Below are positions 1-6,170 of a stretch of DNA of 20,323 nt, one piece after another. Under the pieces are notes generated by a model, which saw nothing but the letters and a program-made list of their open reading frames with translations, did no database searches and was not told the DNA's origin. Made by a program: the position numbers and the translations under genes. Each line of letters begins with the position of its first letter. Positions within the stretch are counted from its first letter, which is position 1. The stretch is from Pseudomonadota bacterium (lineage in GTDB: Bacteria > Pseudomonadota > Alphaproteobacteria > Rhizobiales > Beijerinckiaceae), in the NCBI GenBank assembly GCA_023393655.1, contig JAEWKP010000366.1, positions 1-20,323 on the forward strand. Direction: 5' to 3'.

Positions 1-301
1 CCGAGCCTTCCGTGAACTCGCGCTTGTGGCAGTCCATGCAGCGATTGGTGTTGAGGGTGAGCTGGTAGCCGTCGATCGCATGCGGGATCACCGGCGGCTG
101 CTCCGGATAGTTCCGCATCCGCCGGACATCATCGACAACCGGCCGGCCGAGCGCCGGTACGCGTTCGAGCGCCATCGGATCGGCGGTGCCGGTCAGGCGC
201 GGCACAATCCTGATTGGGCCGCCCTCCTGCGAGACGGCAGCGCCGAAGGCGAGGACGAGGCCGGCCGCGAGGGCAGCCCCGAGCAAGGTCCGCGAGCGCA
301 T
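1..301 (-). CDS. napB: Periplasmic nitrate reductase small subunit NapB, diheme cytochrome c (N-terminal part, cut by window edge)
   Basis: NapB passes electrons from NapC to the catalytic subunit NapA in the periplasm. The visible 100 residues start at the ATG at 301. They show a short charged N-terminus (MRSR) and a hydrophobic signal peptide (LLGAALAAGLVLAFGAA), then the mature region containing RIVPRLTG. The first heme-binding motif, CMDCH, appears about 12 residues before the window edge, preceded by LNTNRC as in NapB proteins. The second heme motif and the C-terminus lie outside the window. The start codon shares one base with the napA stop codon (TGATG), so the two are translationally coupled. 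Identification rests on the family pattern plus position directly after napA. Confidence 0.95.
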   Translation of the reverse strand, partial: MRSRTLLGAALAAGLVLAFGAAVSQEGGPIRIVPRLTGTADPMALERVPALGRPVVDDVRRMRNYPEQPPVIPHAIDGYQLTLNTNRCMDCHKREFTEGS

Positions 302-2802
302 CAGCCCGAGACCGGAACGATCTTGACCGCGCATTTCTTGAAATCCGTCTGCTTGGAGATGGGATCGGTGGCGTCGAGCGTCGTCTTGTTGATGAGCTGG
401 CTGGCGTCGAACCAGGGCACGAAGACCACGCCGGGCGGCATGCGGTTGCGCCCGCGCGTCTCGACACGGGTGCGCATCTCGCCGCGGCGCGAGACCACGG
501 TGATCTCGGCGCCCTGGTTGAGCCCGCGCTTGCGGGCATCCTCGGGATGCATGAAGCAGCGAGCGCCCGGGAAGGCCTTGTAGAGCTCCGGCACGCGCAT
601 CGTCATCGAGCCGGAATGCCAGTGCTCCAGCACGCGGCCGGTCACGAGCCAGAGGTCGTATTCGGTGTCGGGCGATTCCGCCGGCGGCTCGTAGGGCACC
701 GCGATGATCCGGGCCTTGCCGTCCTTGTTGCCGTAGAACTCGACGCCCCTGCCCGGTTTCACATAGGGGTCGAGCCCCTCGCGATAGCGCCAGAGCGTCT
801 CCTTGCCGTTGACCACCGGCCAGCGCAGGCCACGGACCTGATGGTAGAGGTCGTAGGGCCCGAGATCATGGCCATGGCCGCGGCCGAAGGCGGCATATTC
901 CTCGAACAGCCCCTTCTGGGCGTAGAAGCCGAAGGCCTTCGCTTCCCGGTTCTCATAGCCCGGATCGATCTCGGAGACATCGAACTTGTCGACATTGCCG
1001 TTGCGATAGAGCACGTCGAACAGGGTCTTGCCCCTGTAGTTCGGGTTGGCGTCGAGGATTTCCTTCGGCCAGACTTCGTCGGTGGTGAAGCGCTTCGAGA
1101 ACTCCATGAGCTGCCAGAGATCGGAGCGCGCCTCGCCCGGCGCGTTCACGAGCTGGTGCCAGACATGGGTGCGCCGTTCGGCATTGCCGTAGGCGCCCTC
1201 CTTCTCGACCCACATCGCGGCAGGCAGGATCAGGTCGGCGGCCAGCGTCGTCACCGTCGGATAGGCATCGGAAACGACGATGAAATTGTCGGGGTTGCGA
1301 TAGCCCGGATAGGCCTCGTTGGTGTTGTTCGGCGAGGCCTGGAGGTTGTTGTTGACCTGGATCCAGTAGAAATTCAGCTTGCCGTCCTTGAGCATCCGGT
1401 CCTGCTCGACGGCGTGATAGCCGGGCTTTTCCGGGATGATCCCGTTCGGGATGCGCCAGATCTCCTCGGCATGCTTGCGGTGCTCGGGATTGGTCACGAC
1501 CATGTCGGCCGGCAGGCGATGGGCGAAGGTGCCGACCTCGCGCGCCGTCCCGCAGGCCGAGGGCTGGCCGGTCAGCGAGAACGGGCTGTTGCCGGGCTCG
1601 GAGATCTTACCTGTCAGCAGGTGCAGGTTGTAGACGAGCTGGTTCGCCCAGACGCCGCGCACATGCTGGTTGAAGCCCATCGTCCAGAACGAGGTGACCT
1701 TGCGCTTGGGGTCGGCATAGAGCTCGGCGAGCTGCTGCAGGAAGCCGGGTTCGACGCCAGTCAGGGCCGAGACCTTCTCCAGCGTGTAGTCCTTCACGAA
1801 GGCGGCATAGGCATCGAAATCGATCGGCGTCGTCGCCGTGACATCCTCCGCCTTGCGCGCCTTGAGCTCGCGCGGATCGTCGGGGCGCAGGCCGTAGCCG
1901 ATCTCGGTCGCGCCCTTCACGAAGGTCGTGTGCTTGCCGACGAAGTCCTTGTTCACCCGGCCGGTCGTGATGATGTGGTTGGCGATGTAGTTGAGGATCG
2001 CGAGATCGGTGCCCGGTTTGAACACGATCGGGATGTCGGCCAGGTCCGAGCTGCGATGGGTATAGGTCGAGAGCACCGCGACCTTCACATGCGGCTGGCC
2101 GAGCCGGCGGTCGGTCACCCGCGTCCACAGGATCGGGTGCATCTCCGCCATGTTCGAGCCCCAGAGCACGAAGGCGTCGGCATGCTCGAAATCGTCGTAG
2201 CAGCCCATCGGCTCGTCCATGCCGAAGGTGCGCATGAAGGCGTAGGCCGCGGATGCCATGCAGTGGCGGGCATTCGGGTCGAGATTGTTGGAGCGGAAGC
2301 CGGCCCGCATCAGCTTGGTCGCGGCATAGCCCTCGAAGATCGTCCACTGGCCCGAGCCGAACATGCCGAGCGCGGTCGGCCCCTTCGCTTTCAGCGTCTC
2401 CTTGGCCTTGGCGGCCATGGTGTCGAAGGCCTCGTCCCAGGAGACCGGGGTGAACTCGCCGTCCTTGGCATAGACGCCGTTCTTCTTGCGCAGCAGCGGC
2501 TGGGTCAGCCGATCGTTGCCGTACATGATCTTGGAGAGGAAATAGCCCTTGATGCAGTTCAGGCCGCGATTGACGTCGGCCTTCATGTCGCCATGGGTGG
2601 CGATGACCTTGCCTTCCTTGACGCCGACCATGACGCCGCAGCCGGTGCCGCAGAACCGGCACGGCGCCTTCGACCATTTGATCTGCAGGCTGTCGACGCC
2701 GCCGGTCACGGGCTGGGCCTCGGCCGGCACGCTCATATTGGCAGCGAGCGCGGCGACGCCGGCCGCCTGCGCCTTCAGCATCTCGCGACGGGACAGGGTC
2801 AT
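301..2802 (-). CDS. napA: Periplasmic nitrate reductase catalytic subunit NapA
   Basis: NapA reduces nitrate to nitrite in the periplasm using a bis-MGD molybdenum cofactor and one [4Fe-4S] cluster. The protein has 833 residues, close to the roughly 830 of E. coli NapA, and follows that sequence along its whole length. A Tat signal (SRREMLK, residues 4-10) is followed by a short hydrophobic stretch. Cluster cysteines are at 48, 51, 55 and 83 (APCRFCGTGC and GLNCIKGY). The molybdenum ligand is Cys181 in DPNARHCMASA. The C-terminal molybdopterin dinucleotide-binding region has the expected TGRVLEHWHSGSMT and ETRGRNRMPPG segments. The start overlaps the napD stop by four bases (ATGA). No defect is visible, so the enzyme should be functional if NapB and NapC are complete outside the window. 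Confidence 0.99.
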   Translation of the reverse strand: MTLSRREMLKAQAAGVAALAANMSVPAEAQPVTGGVDSLQIKWSKAPCRFCGTGCGVMVGVKEGKVIATHGDMKADVNRGLNCIKGYFLSKIMYGNDRLTQPLLRKKNGVYAKDGEFTPVSWDEAFDTMAAKAKETLKAKGPTALGMFGSGQWTIFEGYAATKLMRAGFRSNNLDPNARHCMASAAYAFMRTFGMDEPMGCYDDFEHADAFVLWGSNMAEMHPILWTRVTDRRLGQPHVKVAVLSTYTHRSSDLADIPIVFKPGTDLAILNYIANHIITTGRVNKDFVGKHTTFVKGATEIGYGLRPDDPRELKARKAEDVTATTPIDFDAYAAFVKDYTLEKVSALTGVEPGFLQQLAELYADPKRKVTSFWTMGFNQHVRGVWANQLVYNLHLLTGKISEPGNSPFSLTGQPSACGTAREVGTFAHRLPADMVVTNPEHRKHAEEIWRIPNGIIPEKPGYHAVEQDRMLKDGKLNFYWIQVNNNLQASPNNTNEAYPGYRNPDNFIVVSDAYPTVTTLAADLILPAAMWVEKEGAYGNAERRTHVWHQLVNAPGEARSDLWQLMEFSKRFTTDEVWPKEILDANPNYRGKTLFDVLYRNGNVDKFDVSEIDPGYENREAKAFGFYAQKGLFEEYAAFGRGHGHDLGPYDLYHQVRGLRWPVVNGKETLWRYREGLDPYVKPGRGVEFYGNKDGKARIIAVPYEPPAESPDTEYDLWLVTGRVLEHWHSGSMTMRVPELYKAFPGARCFMHPEDARKRGLNQGAEITVVSRRGEMRTRVETRGRNRMPPGVVFVPWFDASQLINKTTLDATDPISKQTDFKKCAVKIVPVSG

Positions 2803-3086
2803 GGGATCACTCCGGGGTCGTCGAGGGTTTCGAGGTCTTCGATCTGCTCGAACACCATGTTGGCCGAAAGCACGCCGTCGATCAGGCTGATGGCGGCCAG
2901 CCGGTCGCCGATCACGCCGGTGCTGGAGCCCTCCAGCACGATGACGATCTTGCCGTTCTCGACGCGATGGATCTCGGTCTCGGGAAGCTCGGCGATGCGC
3001 GCGAGCACGGCCTCGACCTTGGCCGGCAGGGCGGAGACGACGGCGCTCGAAATATGATGGAAACGCTGGCGCGGGCGCTCAAGCAT
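2799..3086 (-). CDS. napD: NapD, chaperone for the NapA Tat signal peptide
   Basis: NapD is a small cytoplasmic chaperone that binds the twin-arginine signal peptide of NapA and holds it back until cofactor insertion is complete. The 95-residue protein contains the family's two conserved parts: HISSAVVSALPAKVEAVLARI near the N-terminus (residues 11-31) and IDGVLSANMVFEQIED (residues 69-84). This fits the small ferredoxin-like fold of NapD. The ATG at 3086 was chosen because it gives the usual length; longer in-frame extensions would lie inside napF. The gene overlaps the end of napF by eight bases and the napA start by four, so translation is coupled on both sides. Confidence 0.95.
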   Translation of the reverse strand: MLERPRQRFHHISSAVVSALPAKVEAVLARIAELPETEIHRVENGKIVIVLEGSSTGVIGDRLAAISLIDGVLSANMVFEQIEDLETLDDPGVIP

Positions 3087-3591
3087 GGGCGGTCTCCGGC
3101 AGACGCGCACCAGCCGCGATGGCCTGTGCCGGGCAGGCGGCGATGCAGGCGCCGCAACCGTTGCAGCGGTCGCTCGCGATCTCCGGCAAAGCCGGGCCGC
3201 CGAGCCGTGGCCGGAAACGGATCGCGCTCTCCGGGCAGGTATCGCCGCAACTCTGGCAGACGGTACCACGCCCGGCGAAGCAACCGGCACCGATCGCCGC
3301 GAAATGGTCGAAGGCCGGCAGCAGGCGATCGAAGACCGGCTCGGGGCAGGCCTCCGCGCAAGCAGCGCAGAAGCTGCACTCGCTCTCGGCAAAGCTCAGG
3401 ACTGGCCGGCCGCCGGCGTCCAGCGCGATGATGTGCTGCGGACAGGCCGGCACGCAGGCGCCGCAAGCAGTGCACGCTGCCGCGACCGAAGCCGCGCGCG
3501 ACCACGGCGGGCGCACGCCTTCTGGCTGCGGCTGCGCGGAGCGGCCGGTCAGGAAACGACGCCGCCCGGTATCAATGGCATTCTCGCCCAT
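3079..3591 (-). CDS. napF: NapF, ferredoxin-type protein with four [4Fe-4S] motifs
   Basis: NapF is a cytoplasmic iron-sulfur protein that interacts with NapA during its maturation. The 170-residue protein carries four cysteine groups: residues 40/43/46/50 (CTACGACVPACP), 72/75/78/82 (CSFCAACAEACP), 104/112/115/119 (a spread third group ending CQSCGDTCP) and 143/146/149/153 (CNGCGACIAACP). The N-terminus has an arginine-rich GRRRFLTGR segment typical of NapF. The ATG at 3591 was chosen because residues further upstream in this frame have no resemblance to the family and would cover napE. It lies 10 bases after the napE stop and overlaps napD by eight bases, consistent with a single napEFDAB transcript. 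Confidence 0.95.
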   Translation of the reverse strand: MGENAIDTGRRRFLTGRSAQPQPEGVRPPWSRAASVAAACTACGACVPACPQHIIALDAGGRPVLSFAESECSFCAACAEACPEPVFDRLLPAFDHFAAIGAGCFAGRGTVCQSCGDTCPESAIRFRPRLGGPALPEIASDRCNGCGACIAACPAQAIAAGARLPETAHA

Positions 3592-3601
3592 GCCCGCCTC
3601 C

Positions 3602-3796
3602 TCAACGCGGAGGCCCGGGTGGACCGAGGACGAGCTGGGACATCCAGACGAGGAAGCCGTAACCGCCAACGATACCAACCGCCACAACCGGCCAGATCAG
3701 CACGGCCAGCGTCAGGAAGGCGAGGAGTTCGGCACGACGTGTCGGCTTCTCGGGCGCGGCCTCCGGGCCGCCCGTCTTCGCGGTCTCGATCGTCAT
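3602..3796 (-). CDS. napE: NapE, small membrane protein of the nap operon
   Basis: NapE is a short single-pass inner-membrane protein found at the head of many nap operons; its molecular role is not established. The 64-residue form starts at the ATG at 3796, which has a good ribosome binding site (AAGGGTGGAG immediately upstream). An ATG eight codons earlier lacks this. A charged N-terminus ending PTRRAELLAFL leads into one hydrophobic helix of about 25 residues (roughly 26-50), with the family's WP and VGGYGF residues. Being first in the operon, it marks where the nap transcript begins, downstream of the FNR-type box at 3921-3934. Confidence 0.9.
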   Translation of the reverse strand: MTIETAKTGGPEAAPEKPTRRAELLAFLTLAVLIWPVVAVGIVGGYGFLVWMSQLVLGPPGPPR

Positions 3797-4140
3797 CTCC
3801 ACCCTTTCGGCCGGCCGCATATCGCACCGGCTCGTGTTGAGAGATTGACTAAAGAGAATATGGATTCCGGGGTGCTGTCCATGTCAAGGACCACCCTGGG
3901 CTGCTCTTTCGCAGCCGTCTTTGACATAGCGCAAACAAGGCCCGCCGAATGCAACCTATCCGGCTCTGGTGGCCCTGGTATTGCTTATCTTGCAACGCTC
4001 CGTAGTGGGCATCGCCTTCCCCGGCGGGGGACCGTGCCGCACTTGAACGCGACCATCGATTGCAGTCTTATCCGGTGCTGCGCCCCGACGGATCGGGCAT
4101 CGCAAGTGCCCCTGAGACCGTTCGAAGGAAAGACTGTCAC
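3797..4140. promoter_or_regulatory. Divergent control region between the nap operon and the Crp/Fnr-family regulator
   Basis: This 344-base gap holds no convincing gene. It contains an FNR/NnrR-type box (3921-3934). Leftward towards napE there is a consensus -35 (TTGACA on the minus strand, 3882-3887) with a weak TCCATA/CATATT -10 at about 3857-3864. Nearer the regulator there is a small dyad, GGGCA-N7-TGCCC (4095-4111), in what would be its leader. The ribosome binding site for the regulator is AAGGA at 4125-4129. Promoter positions are read by eye and are tentative. Confidence 0.55.
3921..3934. promoter_or_regulatory. FNR/FixK/NnrR-type binding site upstream of napE
   Basis: The sequence TTGAC-ATAG-CGCAA matches the 5-4-5 dyad recognised by Crp/Fnr-family anaerobic and nitric-oxide regulators (TTGAY-N4-RTCAA; NnrR variants TTGCG-N4-CGCAA). 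Its centre is about 131 bases from the napE start and about 213 bases from the regulator start. It lies about 43 bases upstream of the leftward TTGACA -35, which would fit activation from an upstream (class I) position. Which protein binds is inferred, not shown. Confidence 0.65.
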
Positions 4141-4833
4141 GTGGGAATGGATCGCAGCGTGCTGCGCAGCGTCCCGCTGTTCGCCGCGATAAGCGACGAC
4201 CAGCTCGACCGCATGACGGCGCAGGCCAGCGCACGGCGGGTCCCCCAGGGCGAGGCCGTCTTCGAGCAGGGCGAAGCAGCCAAGGCCTTCTATCTGCTGC
4301 TGCATGGCCGGCTGAAGGTGACGCAGGTTACGCGCGACGGCCAGCAGATCATCGTGCGCATCGTCCATCCGGGCGACTTGTTCGGCTTCACGCGGGCGCT
4401 CGGCCGCAGCGACTATCCGGGCACTGCAACGGCAGCGGTCGACAGCCTGGTCGCGAGCTGGCCAACCGAATCCTGGGACGTCTTCGTAGCCGACAATCCG
4501 CATCTGGCGATGAACGCGATCCGCACCGTCGGCCAGCGGCTGGACGAGGCCCATACCCGCATCCGCGAGATGTCGACCCAGGAGGTCGAGCGGCGTGTGG
4601 CTCATGCCGTGCTCAGGCTGGTCGAACAGGCTGGCACGCGCGTGGCGGCCGGCATGCGCGTCGACTTCCCGATCTCGCGGCGCGACCTCGCCGAGATGAC
4701 CGGCACGACGCTGCACACGGTCTCCCGCATCCTCAGCGCCTGGGAGACGCAAGGACTGGTCGAGGGCGGGCGCCAGAAGCTCGTCGTCTGCGACGCGCCC
4801 GCCCTGAAGCGGCTGGCCGAAAACGCCGGCTGA
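4141..4833 (+). CDS. Crp/Fnr-family transcription regulator, Dnr/NnrR-like
   Basis: This 230-residue regulator has an N-terminal cyclic-nucleotide-binding-like sensor domain (about 1-125, with VPQGEAVFEQGEAAKAFYLL and IVRIVHPGDLFGF), a dimer helix, and a C-terminal winged helix-turn-helix. The recognition helix reads TLHTVSRILSAWE. It keeps the Ser-Arg that contacts TTGA-type boxes but has His where Fnr has Glu. The sensor domain has no cysteines and the only Cys is near the C-terminus, so it cannot hold an Fnr-type [4Fe-4S] cluster. This points to the Dnr/NnrR group, which senses nitric oxide through heme. GTG 4141 was chosen because AAGGA lies 11 bases upstream; the ATG at 4147 is an alternative. 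Boxes of the right type lie in front of napE and nnrS. Function is inferred from family and context. Confidence 0.88.
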   Translation: MGMDRSVLRSVPLFAAISDDQLDRMTAQASARRVPQGEAVFEQGEAAKAFYLLLHGRLKVTQVTRDGQQIIVRIVHPGDLFGFTRALGRSDYPGTATAAVDSLVASWPTESWDVFVADNPHLAMNAIRTVGQRLDEAHTRIREMSTQEVERRVAHAVLRLVEQAGTRVAAGMRVDFPISRRDLAEMTGTTLHTVSRILSAWETQGLVEGGRQKLVVCDAPALKRLAENAG

Positions 4834-5463
4834 TCAGGCCCCGGCCGGCGACCAGTCGTAGAGATGGATCAGCTTCGGATCGTCGGCATGCTCGATCAGC
4901 ATCCGGCGGACGCGATCCTGCCAGAGCGCGGCGAAGCTCTCGAGCCCCGCCTCATCCGCCTCCCCGGCCACGGCCTGCGGCATCACTTCGCCCATTGCCG
5001 CCGCGTGCGGCACCGCGCCGGTATCGATATCGACGCCGACCCCGGCGCCGGTATCGCGGCGGCGCAACGCCATCGTGCCTTCGATATCGGCGCCGAATTG
5101 CAGGAGATTGCGCCGGCAGAAGCGCTGCGCGGATCCGATCCCACCGAAGCCGGTCTCGGGCGCTGCCCCGGTCAGGAGGGTCGCGACCGAGGCCAGGACG
5201 CCGGTCGTGCCCTGGTCGCGCGCGCCGCGCATGAAGACCTCGATGCCACCGCGCTCCGGCATCTCCTCGTCATGGAGATAGGCGAGCCCGTTGATCACCA
5301 TGAGATAGGCGCCGGCCACCGCCGGGCAGGAATGGCCGGCCAGCCGCACCGCATCCTCGTAGCCATATTCGAGGATGCCGCCTTCGCTCGTCCCCAGGAA
5401 GGCGGAGAGCGGGTCGCGGACCTTGAGGCGCGGCGCGTCGGTGAAGAAGGACGGGAAATTCAT
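4834..5463 (-). CDS. FmdE-like domain protein associated with nitrogen-oxide respiration genes
   Basis: This 209-residue protein carries the signature of the FmdE family (named after formylmethanofuran dehydrogenase subunit E), in particular GHSCPAVAGAYLM with His44 and Cys46, a likely metal-binding pair; Cys116 is another candidate ligand. It has no signal peptide or membrane helix, so it is probably cytoplasmic. The bacterium shows no sign of methanofuran metabolism, so the archaeal function should not be transferred. From general knowledge, related proteins occur near denitrification genes, but their role is not established. ATG 5463 was preferred over one six codons earlier because AAGGGAG sits just before it. 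The stop codon abuts that of the convergent regulator with no base between them (TGA|TCA). A hairpin and a degenerate NnrR-type box lie upstream. Confidence 0.8.
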   Translation of the reverse strand: MNFPSFFTDAPRLKVRDPLSAFLGTSEGGILEYGYEDAVRLAGHSCPAVAGAYLMVINGLAYLHDEEMPERGGIEVFMRGARDQGTTGVLASVATLLTGAAPETGFGGIGSAQRFCRRNLLQFGADIEGTMALRRRDTGAGVGVDIDTGAVPHAAAMGEVMPQAVAGEADEAGLESFAALWQDRVRRMLIEHADDPKLIHLYDWSPAGA

Positions 5464-5481
5464 CGCGCTCCCTTCGAGCAA

Positions 5482-5536
5482 GGGGCAACCGCGTCGCGGC
5501 TTTGCCCCGGAATGACGTCATCTTGCGAAAACGACG
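5482..5536. promoter_or_regulatory. Leader of the fmdE-like gene: hairpin, ATGACGTCAT palindrome and half-degenerate NnrR-type box
   Basis: Three dyads sit within 55 bases upstream of the fmdE-like start. A stem-loop spans 5482-5508, with GGGGCAA-CCGC pairing GCGG-(2-base bulge)-TTGCCCC around a 3-base loop. A perfect 10-base palindrome ATGACGTCAT lies at 5512-5521. TTGCG-AAAA-CG at 5523-5533 shares 11 identical bases with the nnrS box, but its right half is degenerate (CGACG). The box centre is about 66 bases from the start codon, compatible with activation from -41.5. The hairpin could also be part of a dispersed repeat. Confidence 0.4.
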
Positions 5537-5541
5537 ACGCC

Positions 5542-5973
5542 TCAGGTCGGTTGCCGGGCAAGGCCGAAGCGGCCCGGATCGGCCAGCAGATCAGTCAGGG
5601 AATAGCGATCGAGTTCGCCGAGGAAGGCTTCCATCGCATCGCTCAGGATGCCGCGCCAGCGATCCCCGCGTAGGGCCGAGCGCCCCTCCGCCTCACCGAA
5701 GCACTCGACGATTGCGAAGGCCGGCTCCGTCGCCCGGATCAGCATGCCCAGCGAGATTTCGGCCGGTGCCCGCGCCAGCATCAGGCCGCCTGCACGGCCG
5801 CGCACGCCCTTGAGGAAATCCTGCCGAACCAGGAGATTGGCGACCTTCATCAGATGGGTCCGCGAAATGTCATGGGCGGTCGCGGCCTCCTCGACCGTGA
5901 CCAGCCGCTCGGGATGCGCCGCCGCGAAGACCAGCAGCCTCAGCGCATATTCGCTGAACTGGGTCAGGCGCAT
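5542..5973 (-). CDS. Rrf2-family regulator, NsrR-like, with degenerate iron-sulfur ligands
   Basis: NsrR proteins are nitric-oxide-sensing repressors that hold an iron-sulfur cluster through three cysteines. This 143-residue protein has the NsrR pattern: MRLTQFSEYALRLL at the N-terminus, the helix-turn-helix segment HDISRTHLMKVANLL (about 34-48), the wing VRGRAGG, and the C-terminal FLGELDRYSLTDLL. Only the first cluster cysteine remains (Cys91 in VECF). By alignment to E. coli NsrR the other two are replaced by Ser99 and Arg105, and the Asp8 ligand known from Streptomyces NsrR is Glu here. It may bind DNA without a cluster or sense something else. It lies between the fmdE-like gene and nnrS on the same strand. 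Start is the ATG at 5973. Confidence 0.85.
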   Translation of the reverse strand: MRLTQFSEYALRLLVFAAAHPERLVTVEEAATAHDISRTHLMKVANLLVRQDFLKGVRGRAGGLMLARAPAEISLGMLIRATEPAFAIVECFGEAEGRSALRGDRWRGILSDAMEAFLGELDRYSLTDLLADPGRFGLARQPT

Positions 5974-6170
5974 GCACCCCGCCTCTGGAGGCAGGCACCC
6001 CCGTGTTGGCCAGCATCTGGAAGGAGCACCATCCGACAGTCCTGTTCACGGCGCGGTGAGTCCCCTCGCCCAGGGCATCACCCTTCTGGAGCACGACACG
6101 GTGCATCTCCGGCGCCTCAATACGGCAATCCGGCTGCGCACGCATCAACAGATCCGCTCCCTTGCCCATC

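Noticed and set aside
214..3057. A 947-codon open frame on the plus strand across napA
   Set aside because: It is the complement of napA and napD in high-GC DNA. Its translation is rich in Arg, Gly, His and Asp with no domain, while the minus strand encodes complete, well-known proteins.
3970..3985. A GG-N10-GC sequence resembling a sigma-54 promoter (TGGCCCT-N4-TTGCT) upstream of the Crp/Fnr-type gene
   Set aside because: The spacing fits, but GG-N10-GC is common in GC-rich DNA, the first element deviates from TGGCACG, and no activator site of that class was seen.
3981..3995. The dyad TTGC-N7-GCAA near the Crp/Fnr-type gene
   Set aside because: It is a 4-base arm with 15-base overall length, one base off the 14-base spacing of FNR/NnrR boxes, so it is not a credible second site.
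5981..5992. The short dyad GCCTC-TG-GAGGC just upstream of the NsrR-like start
   Set aside because: Five-base GC-rich arms overlapping the ribosome binding region are easily found by chance, and the sequence does not resemble known NsrR sites.
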